Source: Kineococcus mangrovi (GTDB taxonomy: Bacteria > Actinomycetota > Actinomycetes > Actinomycetales > Kineococcaceae). Taken from it: a stretch of DNA of 64,000 bases. The notes below the pieces were generated by a model, which did not search any database, had not been told where the DNA came from, and was given only the letters and a program-made list of their open reading frames with translations. How positions within the stretch are numbered: the first letter of the stretch is position 1; each line of letters starts with the position of its first letter. The stretch is taken from assembly GCF_041320705.1 (NCBI RefSeq), contig NZ_JBGGTQ010000008.1:1-64000 (forward strand), in the 5' to 3' direction. The position numbers were made by a program, and so were the translations under genes. This document shows, one piece after another, positions 49,665-57,119 of this stretch.

Positions 49665-51509
49665 TCAGGCCCCGGCGGTGCGTAGGTCGATCGTGCGGGT
49701 CGAGGGCGCTGCGGCCCGCACGCGGCCCTTGCCCGACCCCTTGGCGGCGTACATGGCCTGGTCGGCCTGCTGCAGGACGCGGGTGGCATCCTGGGAGGCG
49801 TCGGCCATCGCCAGCCCCACGCTGATCCCGACCTGGAACCGCCACCCCGCGACGGGGAACGGGTCGGTCATCGCGGCGACGACCCGCTCGGCGACGTCGG
49901 CGGCGGACGCCTCGTCGGGCAGGCCGGGGCACACGACGGCGAACTCGTCCCCGCCGAGGCGCGCGACGGTGTCGCCGGGGCGGACGGCGGCGGTCAGCCG
50001 GTCGGCGACGTCGATGAGGACGTGGTCGCCGGCCGCGTGCCCGCCGGTGTCGTTGACGGGCTTGAAGTCGTCGAGGTCGCAGTACAGGAGGGCGACCCGG
50101 TCACCGCTGCGGGCGGCGGCCGACAGGGCGTGCCGCAGCCGGTCCTCCAGCAGCGTGCGGTTCGGCAGGCCGGTCAGCGGGTCGTGCAGCGCGGCCTCGC
50201 GCAGCCGGCGCTGGACGAGCCGGCGCTGGGTGACGTCGGCGACCTGCACGACGGCCCCGATCTCCCCGGGGCGGCCGCCGTCACCGGGGGCGGGCCAGGC
50301 GGCGGCGGCCAGTTCCAGCCACACCTCGCCGTCGCCGTGCTGCAGCTCGGCGTGCCAGTGCGCCTGCCGGCCCGCCCCGACCTCGAGCGCCATCTCGGTG
50401 ACGGCGGTGACGAAGGTCTCGCGGTGGTCGGGGTGGACCTGCTCGGACCAGTCCGACCCGACCTCGACGTCGGCGCCGAGCATCGACTGGAGGCGTTCGT
50501 TGACGCGGGCGACGACGGCGGACCCGTCGGGCCGCAGGCGCAGGAGCGCGACGCCGAGCAGGGCGTCGTCGAACGTGCGGCGGAAGACCTCCTCGCGGCG
50601 TTCGGCGGTGACGGTGGCGCGCTCGCGGGAGCGCACGACGAGGGACATGACGAGCGTGACGGCGCCGGAGACGAACAGCAGGGCCTGCAGGGCGAGGGAC
50701 CCCGTGAGGCCCTCGCCGTAGGGGGCGGGGCCGCGGGCCGTCCCCAGGGTGGCGACCACGGCCACGACGAGCTGGCAGGACAGCGCCCGGCCCACCCCGA
50801 GGCGCGCTGCGCCCCACAGGACGGGGACGATGACGAGGAAGGCCCACGAGCCGCGCGTCGTGGTCCAGGAGACGGCAGCGGACAGCAGCAGCACCGCGGC
50901 CCACTCCGACAGCGCCGCCCGCGAGCGCCGCTCGTCCGCGGGGCGGGTGTCCGCGGGGGCGAGGAGGAGCAGGGGGGCCACGAGCAGGATGCCGAGCAGC
51001 TGGGCCAGGGCGTAGGGGGCGCCGTCGGTGCGGTCGGCGGCCTGGACGAGCAGGGTCGCCGCGGCGACCCCGGCACCGGCGCCGGCGGTGAAGCGCCAGG
51101 CGTCGCGTCCCCGTCGCAGGCGCGTGGACTCCCCCCGGCCGAGCGCGGTGATCAGGGCTGCGCCGACGCCGCACTGCAGCGCCTGCGCGCTGGCGAACAC
51201 GGTCACCTCGATGCCCCGGACCTGCCCCAGGTGGCAGGCGAGGACCGAGCCGACGAGCGTCCCGGCGACGCACCACCACCGCCGGGCCGGCCGGCGGACG
51301 GCCAGGCCGAGCGCCGCTCCCGCCGCGGGCCACCAGACGACCTGGGTCAGGTCCTGGGTGCGCGTCAGGGCGGGCGTCAGCGCGGTGAGGGCGGCGACGA
51401 CGAGGGCCGTCGTGACCGCGAGCCGGACGCCGCCGCCGCGCACGGGGGCGTTCGGGCGAGGGGTCGGGGCGCTCTCACCCGTCCGGCCCTGCGGGAGTCT
51501 CGCGATCAT
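49665..51509 (-). CDS. MASE1-PAS-GGDEF diguanylate cyclase
   Basis: This 614-residue membrane protein has an N-terminal MASE1-like region with about eight helices (VVWWPAAGAALGLA near residue 58), a PAS domain (about 300-430) and a C-terminal GGDEF domain with LHDPLTGLPNRTLLEDRL and the intact catalytic RLGGDEFAVV. An RPGD (RxxD) inhibitory site lies five residues before the GGDEF motif, so product feedback is expected. It makes cyclic di-GMP. ATG at 51509 has a strong GAGGAGG 5 nt upstream; an earlier in-frame GTG at 51587 is not supported by an SD. An AGTGA/TCACT palindrome lies upstream at 51557-51567. Confidence 0.92.
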   Translation of the reverse strand: MIARLPQGRTGESAPTPRPNAPVRGGGVRLAVTTALVVAALTALTPALTRTQDLTQVVWWPAAGAALGLAVRRPARRWWCVAGTLVGSVLACHLGQVRGIEVTVFASAQALQCGVGAALITALGRGESTRLRRGRDAWRFTAGAGAGVAAATLLVQAADRTDGAPYALAQLLGILLVAPLLLLAPADTRPADERRSRAALSEWAAVLLLSAAVSWTTTRGSWAFLVIVPVLWGAARLGVGRALSCQLVVAVVATLGTARGPAPYGEGLTGSLALQALLFVSGAVTLVMSLVVRSRERATVTAERREEVFRRTFDDALLGVALLRLRPDGSAVVARVNERLQSMLGADVEVGSDWSEQVHPDHRETFVTAVTEMALEVGAGRQAHWHAELQHGDGEVWLELAAAAWPAPGDGGRPGEIGAVVQVADVTQRRLVQRRLREAALHDPLTGLPNRTLLEDRLRHALSAAARSGDRVALLYCDLDDFKPVNDTGGHAAGDHVLIDVADRLTAAVRPGDTVARLGGDEFAVVCPGLPDEASAADVAERVVAAMTDPFPVAGWRFQVGISVGLAMADASQDATRVLQQADQAMYAAKGSGKGRVRAAAPSTRTIDLRTAGA

Positions 51510-51556
51510 GGCCACCTCCTCGGCAGGTGGGACGCCGGCCTTGAGTGCTCCGACCG

Positions 51557-51567
51557 AGTGAATCACT
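51557..51567. promoter_or_regulatory. 11-bp palindrome upstream of the diguanylate cyclase gene
   Basis: AGTGAATCACT is a perfect inverted repeat around one central base, in an AT-rich stretch (51551-51600) that stands out in this genome, about 50 bases upstream of the ATG at 51509. A further TCACT half-site lies at 51593. Possible operator; binder unknown. Confidence 0.35.
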
Positions 51568-51630
51568 TTTCGTGTCTCAATCGTCACATGGAGTCACTGA
51601 ATGTCGGTGGAGCAGCCGCCCGCCGGGACG

Positions 51631-52236
51631 TCAGCGGGGGGCGGTGACCACGAGGTAGCGGGTCCTCGCGCCGGGCTCAGCGCCGGGTTCAGCGGCGGGG
51701 GCGCGGAAGGTGCAGTCGGCCGCCGGGCCCAGGGTGAGGCAGTCACCGGCGGCCAGGACGTGCTCGACGGTCCCCTCGGTGAGGGACAGCGTCCCCGCCA
51801 GCACCCAGACCTGCTGGTGGACGCGCGCGTAGGCGGCGGCGGGGTAGGTCACCGCGGCACCGGCGGGCAGCTCGATCTCGGTGAGCTCGAGGTGGGCGCC
51901 CGCGGGGGACAGGGACCGGCGCCGGTACCCGCTCGCCGGGTCGGTCCACACCGGGGCCTCGGCGCCCCGGACGACGCGCTCGTCCTGGCGGCCGGGCTCC
52001 TCCACGCGGGCGAACAGCTCCGACAGCGTCAGCCCCAGGGGTCCGCAGAGCCGCCCGAGCAGCGCGGCGGACGGCTGGGACGCGCCGCTCTCGACCTTCA
52101 GGACGGCCCCGCGGGAGACGCCGGAGGCCTCCGCCAGGGCGGCGGTGCTCAGGCGCCGGTCGAGCCGGGCCGACCGCAGCTCCCGGGCGAGCCGCGCACC
52201 GAAGCCGCCCGCGCCGCCCGCGTCGCCGTCGTTCAC
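51631..52236 (-). CDS. XRE-family regulator with C-terminal cupin domain
   Basis: This 201-residue protein has an N-terminal HTH_3 domain (about 12-75: ARELRSARLDRRLSTAALAE, ASGVSRGAVLKVES) and a C-terminal cupin (about 105-200: LELTEIELPAGAAVTYP, QQVWVLAGTLSLTEGT). Such XRE-cupin proteins typically repress a neighbouring metabolic gene and sense a small ligand in the cupin. GTG at 52236 is supported by TAGAGT (52244-52249, reverse strand) 7 nt upstream, giving a leaderless transcript. It is divergent from the PRISE-type reductase gene, its likely target. Confidence 0.88.
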   Translation of the reverse strand: MNDGDAGGAGGFGARLARELRSARLDRRLSTAALAEASGVSRGAVLKVESGASQPSAALLGRLCGPLGLTLSELFARVEEPGRQDERVVRGAEAPVWTDPASGYRRRSLSPAGAHLELTEIELPAGAAVTYPAAAYARVHQQVWVLAGTLSLTEGTVEHVLAAGDCLTLGPAADCTFRAPAAEPGAEPGARTRYLVVTAPR

Positions 52237-52242
52237 GGGATC

Positions 52243-52264
52243 CACTCTAGAGAACACTCCAGTG
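52243..52264. promoter_or_regulatory. paired dyads in the XRE-cupin/reductase divergent promoter
   Basis: Two short palindromes lie side by side: CTCTAGAG (52245-52252) and CACTCCAGTG (52255-52264). They also read as an imperfect direct repeat CACTCTAGAG/CACTCCAGTG with a 12-bp period. They cover the regulator's own -10 element, so they are candidate operators for autoregulation and for control of the reductase gene. Confidence 0.4.
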
Positions 52265-52300
52265 AGCACCAGCGCCCCGTTCGTGCCTACTGTGGTGGTC

Positions 52301-53422
52301 GTGACCTCCTCCGCGCCGCTGCCCGACCGCGCTCCCATGCCCGTCCGCACCCCGCCGCCCGGTGCCCACGCCCTCGTCGTCGGCGCCACCGGCATCACCG
52401 GCACCGCCCTGGCCGAGCAGCTCGTCGCCGCCGGCTGGCGCACCTCCGGCCTGTCCCGGCGGGCACCCACCGTCGAGGGGGTCGAGCACGTGCGCGCCGA
52501 CCTGTTCTCCCGCGACAGCCTCGAGCGCGAGCTCGCCGCGCTGGCGCCCACCCACGTCTTCGTCACCGCCTGGGCGCGGCAGGACACCGAGACCGAGAAC
52601 GTCCGCGTCAACGGCGGGATGGTCCGCGACCTGCTCGCCGTCCTCGGCTCCCGGGGAACGGTCCGGCACACCGCCCTCGTCACCGGCCTCAAGCACTACC
52701 TCGGGCCCTTCGAGGCGTACGGGCAGGGCGACCTGCCCGACACGCCGTTCCTGGAGGACGCCCCGCGGCTGGACGTGGAGAACTTCTACTACGCCCAGGA
52801 GGACGAGCTGTTCGCCGCGGCCGACCGGTACGGGTTCGGCTGGTCCGTCCACCGCGCGCACACCGTCACGGGCTTCGCCGTCGGGAACGCCATGAACCTC
52901 GTCCCCACCCTCGGGGCGTACGCCGCGATCGTCCGCGCCACGGGGCGGCCCTTCACGTTCCCGGGATCGCGCACGCAGTGGGACGGCGTCGTCGACCTCA
53001 CCGACGCCGGCCAGCTCGCCGACCACCAGCTGTGGGCGGCCACGACCCCGCAGGCCGCCGACACCGCCTTCAACGTCGTCAACGGCGACGTCGTCCGCTG
53101 GCGCCGGCTGTGGCCGCGGCTGGCCGAGCACCTCGGCGTCGAGCCCGCCGGGCCCGGGCAGGAACCGCTGACCCTGGCCGAGCAGATGCGGGACGCCGAG
53201 CCGGTCTGGGCGCGGCTCGTGGCCGAGCACGACCTCGCCGAACCGGACCTGTCCAACGTCGCGTCGTGGTGGCACAGCGACTCCGACCTCGGCCGCGACA
53301 TCGAGGTCCTCGCCGACATGACGCGCAGCCGGCTCGCCGGGTTCGCCGGCCACGTCAGCACCGAGCGCGCGCTGCTGAACCTCCTCGACCGCTACCGCGG
53401 GGCGCGGGTCCTGCCCGCCTGA
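52301..53422 (+). CDS. PRISE-type (progesterone 5-beta-reductase/iridoid-synthase-like) SDR reductase
   Basis: This 373-residue atypical SDR has the N-terminal cofactor motif VVGATGITGTALAEQL (about 24-39) and segments found in the PRISE family of enone reductases: LVTGLKHYLGPFEAYG, NFYYAQEDELF (with the catalytic Tyr) and WSVHRAHTVTGF. Members reduce activated C=C bonds of 1,4-enones with NADPH. GTG at 52301 is chosen because TACTGT (52288-52293) lies 7 nt upstream with no SD; ATG at 52337 is an alternative. It is divergent from the XRE-cupin gene and its end overlaps the convergent LOV gene by 31 bp. Confidence 0.82.
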   Translation: MTSSAPLPDRAPMPVRTPPPGAHALVVGATGITGTALAEQLVAAGWRTSGLSRRAPTVEGVEHVRADLFSRDSLERELAALAPTHVFVTAWARQDTETENVRVNGGMVRDLLAVLGSRGTVRHTALVTGLKHYLGPFEAYGQGDLPDTPFLEDAPRLDVENFYYAQEDELFAAADRYGFGWSVHRAHTVTGFAVGNAMNLVPTLGAYAAIVRATGRPFTFPGSRTQWDGVVDLTDAGQLADHQLWAATTPQAADTAFNVVNGDVVRWRRLWPRLAEHLGVEPAGPGQEPLTLAEQMRDAEPVWARLVAEHDLAEPDLSNVASWWHSDSDLGRDIEVLADMTRSRLAGFAGHVSTERALLNLLDRYRGARVLPA

Positions 53423-53892
53423 GACCGCGCGCGGCGCTCGGCCTCGAGGAACCGGTCGTGCGCCGCGTGCGCCGTCACCCGTGACGTCACGTCGACCTGG
53501 TACCCGGCCACGTGGGTCACGTCCCCGCCGCCGGCCCGGATCGGCGCCAGCAGCAGCTCGTTCCAGAAGACCGACCCGTCGGCGCGGCGGTTGAGCAGCG
53601 TCTCGCGGACGGGGTCCCCCGCCGTCAGCGCCTCCCGGATGCGGGCCCGGGAGCTCTCGCTGGTCTGCTCGGTCTGCAGGAACCGGCAGTTCACCCCGAG
53701 CACCCGCCCGGCCGGGTACCCCGTCAGCGTCGTGAACGCCGGGCTCACCCAGCAGATCGGCAGGTCCGCCGTGCCGGCGTCGGAGATGACGAGCGAGACG
53801 CCGGCGGCGTCGAGGGCCGCCTGGTCGTACCCGACGAGACCGGGCAGGACGCTCGCGTCGAGCGCGGGCGGACCGTCGGGGAACGAGGACAT
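53392..53892 (-). CDS. stand-alone LOV-domain blue-light receptor (short LOV)
   Basis: This 166-residue protein is one PAS/LOV domain with short flanks and no output domain. The flavin-adduct motif GVNCRFLQ at 66-73 contains the photoactive Cys69, and flavin-contact residues are in place: Asn101 in LLNRRADGS, Asn111 in FWNEL and Gln132 in YQVDVT. It should bind FMN, form a cysteinyl adduct in blue light and signal through its C-terminal helix (about 143-160) to a partner. The ATG has AGGGAGG about 5 nt upstream. Its 3' end overlaps the convergent reductase gene by 31 bp. The partner is unknown. Confidence 0.93.
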   Translation of the reverse strand: MSSFPDGPPALDASVLPGLVGYDQAALDAAGVSLVISDAGTADLPICWVSPAFTTLTGYPAGRVLGVNCRFLQTEQTSESSRARIREALTAGDPVRETLLNRRADGSVFWNELLLAPIRAGGGDVTHVAGYQVDVTSRVTAHAAHDRFLEAERRARSQAGRTRAPR

Positions 53893-54012
53893 CGGGACCT
53901 CCCTGGGCCGCCGGGCGGGGCGGGCGCCCCCGTCTAGATGATGCCCCGCACGCGCGTGCGGCGCAGCGGAACCGTCCGGCCGGTGCAGCCGGCGGTGCCC
54001 GACACTGGGTCC

Positions 54013-56268
54013 GTGAGCATCCCGCACTCCTCGCACTGGGGGGCCTTCTCCGCCGTCCCGACCGACGGCGGCGTCCAGGTCCTGCCCCACCCCGACGACC
54101 CCGATCCGTCGGCGCTGCTCGCCAACGTCGCCGCCGCGGCCACCCCCACCGCCCGGGTGCTGCGCCCGCACGTGCGCCGCGGCTGGTGGGAGGACGGGCC
54201 CGGGCCGGACGAGCGTCGCGGCCGCGACGAGTTCCTGCCCGTGGAGTGGGACGAGCTGCTCGACCGGGTCGCGGGGGAGTACCGGCGGGTCCTCGACGAG
54301 CACGGCCCGCGCGGCGTCTACGCGGGGTCGTACGGCTGGGCCAGCGCCGGCCGGTTCCACCACGCCCAGAGCCAGCTGCACCGGTTCTCCCACGTCCTCG
54401 GCGGTGCCGTCCGCTCGTCGTGGACGTACAGCCACGGCGTCGGCGAGGTCCTCATGCCCCGCGTCGTCGGCAGCCAGGAGCCCCTCATCTCCCCGACGTC
54501 CTGGTCCAGCGTCGAGGAGCACACCGACCTCGTCCTCGCGTTCGGCGGGCTGCCGGCGAAGAACTCCGAGGTCGCCAGCGGCGGGATCAGCCGGCACGAG
54601 GTGGCCGGCCGGCTGCGGCGCGCCCGCGAGCGCGGGGTCGAGTTCGTCCTCGTCTCCCCGCTGCGCGACGACCTCGCCGCCGAGCTGGGGGCGCAGTGGG
54701 TCGACGTCGTCCCGGGCACGGACGCGGCCCTGCTGCTGGCGATGTGCCACGTCCTGCGCGCCGAGGGCCTGCACGACGCCGAGTTCCTGCGGCGCTGCAC
54801 CACCGGGTCGGAGGAGTTCCTGGCCACCCTGGAGGAGTTCACGCCGGAGTGGGCCGAGGGCGTCACGGGGGTCCGGGCCGCGACCGTCCGCGACCTCGCC
54901 CGCCGGGCCGTCCGCGGCCGGACGATGGTGACGGTGAGCTGGTCGGTGGCCCGCGCCCGGTTCGGGGAGCAGCCGTTGTGGGCGGCCGTCGCCTTCGCCG
55001 CGATGGTGGGGCAGATCGGTCTGCCCGGCGGGGGTTTCGGCCACGGCTACGCCTCCACCGGCGGGGTCGGCAAGCGGGCGGGGTCCTACCCGTTGCCGAC
55101 GTTCCCGCAGTTCGCGGACCCGCTGCGCGTGCGCATCCCGGTGGCCCGCATCGCCGACGCGCTGCTGCACCCGGGTCAGGAGTACGACGTCGACGGCCGC
55201 CGCGAGACGTACCCGCACCTGCGGCTCGTGCACTGGGCCGGGGGGAACCCGTTCCACCACCACCAGGACCTCACCCGGTTGCAGCGGGCGTTCCGCGCCG
55301 CCGAGACGGTCCTCGTCCACGAACCGTTCTGGACCGCGACCGCCCGGCACGCCGACGTCGTGTTCGCCTCGACGACCACGCTGGAGCGCAACGACGTCGG
55401 GGCCGCCCGGTACGACGACCGGCTCATCGCCATGGGGCGGGTCCACGAACCCCTCGGCGCGGCTCGCGACGACTACGACGTCCTCGCCGCGCTGTCGCAG
55501 CGCCTCGGCACGGGCGAGCGGTTCACCGAGGGCCGGACGGGTGAGGAGTGGGTCGAGCACCTGTGGGAGGAGTGGCGGACCGGCCCCGCGGCCCGCGCCG
55601 GGATCACCGCCCCGGCCTACCGCGAGTTCGTCGCGGCGGGCGAGTTCGTGCTGCCCGCCGAACCCACCGAGAAGGTGATGTTCGCGAGCTTCCGCGCCGA
55701 CCCGGGGACGTACCCGCTGCGGACGCCCAGCGGCCGGGTGGAACTGCACTCGGCGACGATCGCGGGGTTCGGCTACGACGACTGCCCGGGCCACCCGGTG
55801 TGGCTGGCACCGGAGGAGGTCCCCGACGCCGAGTTCCCCCTGCACCTCGTGGCGAACAACCCCGCCACGCGGCTGCACAGCCAGCTCGACCACGGCGCCA
55901 CGTCGCAGGCGGGCAAGGTCGCCGGTCGCGAACCCGTCCGGATGCACCCCGAGGACGCCGCCGCCCGCGGGTTGCGGCCGGGGCAGGTCGTCGTCCTGCG
56001 CAGCCGCCGCGGCAGCTGCCTGGGCGGGCTCGTCGTCTCCGACGCGCTGCGCCCCGGGGTCGTGCAGATGTCCACCGGCGCCTGGTTCGACCCGGTCGCC
56101 GGGGCGGCGGCCGGGGTCACCTGCGGGCACGGGAACGTCAACGTCCTCACCCGCGACGTCGGGTCGTCGCGACTGGCGCAGGCCTGCACCGGTCAGCACG
56201 CCACCGTGCAGGTGAGCGCGTTCGAGGGCGTCCCGCCGCGCGTCACGGTGTTCGACCAGCCGTCCTGA
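54013..56268 (+). CDS. biotin sulfoxide reductase-like molybdoenzyme (BisC/DMSO reductase family)
   Basis: This 751-residue molybdopterin oxidoreductase of the Ser-ligated DMSO/TMAO/BisC branch lacks an N-terminal iron-sulfur cysteine set. Segments GSYGWASAGRFHHAQSQ and SWTYSHGVGEVLMP (probable Mo ligand Ser140) are typical, as are the molybdopterin-binding region near WAGGNPFHHHQDL and the C-terminal domain with NPATRLHSQLDHG. No twin-arginine signal is present, so it is cytosolic like BisC and may repair methionine or biotin sulfoxide. The GTG start has GACACT 6 nt upstream and no SD. No electron-transfer or cofactor genes adjoin it. Confidence 0.87.
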   Translation: MSIPHSSHWGAFSAVPTDGGVQVLPHPDDPDPSALLANVAAAATPTARVLRPHVRRGWWEDGPGPDERRGRDEFLPVEWDELLDRVAGEYRRVLDEHGPRGVYAGSYGWASAGRFHHAQSQLHRFSHVLGGAVRSSWTYSHGVGEVLMPRVVGSQEPLISPTSWSSVEEHTDLVLAFGGLPAKNSEVASGGISRHEVAGRLRRARERGVEFVLVSPLRDDLAAELGAQWVDVVPGTDAALLLAMCHVLRAEGLHDAEFLRRCTTGSEEFLATLEEFTPEWAEGVTGVRAATVRDLARRAVRGRTMVTVSWSVARARFGEQPLWAAVAFAAMVGQIGLPGGGFGHGYASTGGVGKRAGSYPLPTFPQFADPLRVRIPVARIADALLHPGQEYDVDGRRETYPHLRLVHWAGGNPFHHHQDLTRLQRAFRAAETVLVHEPFWTATARHADVVFASTTTLERNDVGAARYDDRLIAMGRVHEPLGAARDDYDVLAALSQRLGTGERFTEGRTGEEWVEHLWEEWRTGPAARAGITAPAYREFVAAGEFVLPAEPTEKVMFASFRADPGTYPLRTPSGRVELHSATIAGFGYDDCPGHPVWLAPEEVPDAEFPLHLVANNPATRLHSQLDHGATSQAGKVAGREPVRMHPEDAAARGLRPGQVVVLRSRRGSCLGGLVVSDALRPGVVQMSTGAWFDPVAGAAAGVTCGHGNVNVLTRDVGSSRLAQACTGQHATVQVSAFEGVPPRVTVFDQPS

Positions 56269-56318
56269 CGGCGAAACCCGGTGGCGGCCGCCCGGTCACC
56301 CCGGGCAACCTCGCCCGG

Positions 56319-56972
56319 GTGCTCCCCGTCGACCTGCACCCGTTCGCCGCCCTGCGCCTGACCGTGCCCCACCCCGAGGGGGACGTGGAGCTGCGCGCGG
56401 GGGACCTCGAGGGCGTCGTGGAGCTCTCCCGCGTCGCCGCCGCCGGCGTCCACGCCGACGACGCGATGCCCTTCGCGTTCCCCTGGACCGACTGCGCCCC
56501 GGACGAGCGGGCGCGCCGCACCTTCCGCTGGCAGCTCGGCGGGTGGGCGTCGTGGACGCCGCAGGACTGGCGCCTCGACTTCGTCGTGCGCCGCGCCGGG
56601 GTGGTCGTCGGCACGCAGTCGCTGGAGGCGCGCGACTTCCGGGTGCTGCGCGAGGTGAGCACCGGGTCGTGGCTGGGGCGCGGGCACCAGGCCCGCGGGA
56701 CGGGCACGCTCATGCGCACCGCCGTCCTGCACCTGGCCTTCGCCGGTCTCGGCGCGGCGCTCGCCCGCAGCGACGCCTTCCTCGACAACCCCGCCTCCCT
56801 CGGGGTCTCGCGCCGGCTCGGCTACCGGGACGACGGTCTGCGCACCCTCGTCCGGCAGGGCGTGCCCGCCCGGACCCAGCGGCTGCGCCTGGACGTCGCC
56901 GACTGGAGGGCCCGGGCCCGGCCGGGCGTGCGGGTCGAGGGGCTGGAGCCGGTGCTGGCGGCGCTCGCTTAG
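56319..56972 (+). CDS. GNAT N-acetyltransferase (RimJ/RimL-like)
   Basis: In this 217-residue protein the N-terminal PFAALRLTVPHPEGDVELRA segment and the central region RAGVVVGTQSLEARDF, WLGRGHQARGTGTLMRTAVL and DNPASLGVSRRLGYRDDG match the RimJ/RimL GNAT pattern, the second being the acetyl-CoA loop. These enzymes acetylate protein N-termini or small amines. GTG at 56319 is the only reasonable start after the preceding stop; its SD is weak. It follows the molybdoenzyme gene by 50 bp and may be cotranscribed. Confidence 0.85.
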   Translation: MLPVDLHPFAALRLTVPHPEGDVELRAGDLEGVVELSRVAAAGVHADDAMPFAFPWTDCAPDERARRTFRWQLGGWASWTPQDWRLDFVVRRAGVVVGTQSLEARDFRVLREVSTGSWLGRGHQARGTGTLMRTAVLHLAFAGLGAALARSDAFLDNPASLGVSRRLGYRDDGLRTLVRQGVPARTQRLRLDVADWRARARPGVRVEGLEPVLAALA

Positions 56973-57119
56973 CGTGCTGGGCCCGGCACTTCAAGTCCTG
57001 ACGTGCCGGATGGGCCGAACGGGTCGGCGACCGCCGCCGGTTGGGGCATCATGGGCCTCCGAACACGGCGCGCCACCCACGAGGGTGCGCAGTGCCGCCG
57101 AGGCGGGGAGGAGCCGCAC

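Noticed and set aside
49685-49696. TCGATCGTGCGG, resembling the candidate operator core TCGATCGTGCA
   Set aside because: It lies inside the 3' end of the GGDEF coding sequence, far from any promoter; taken as chance similarity.
51510-51587. Upstream GTG start for the diguanylate cyclase
   Set aside because: No Shine-Dalgarno sequence precedes it, whereas the ATG at 51509 follows a strong GAGGAGG at ideal distance.
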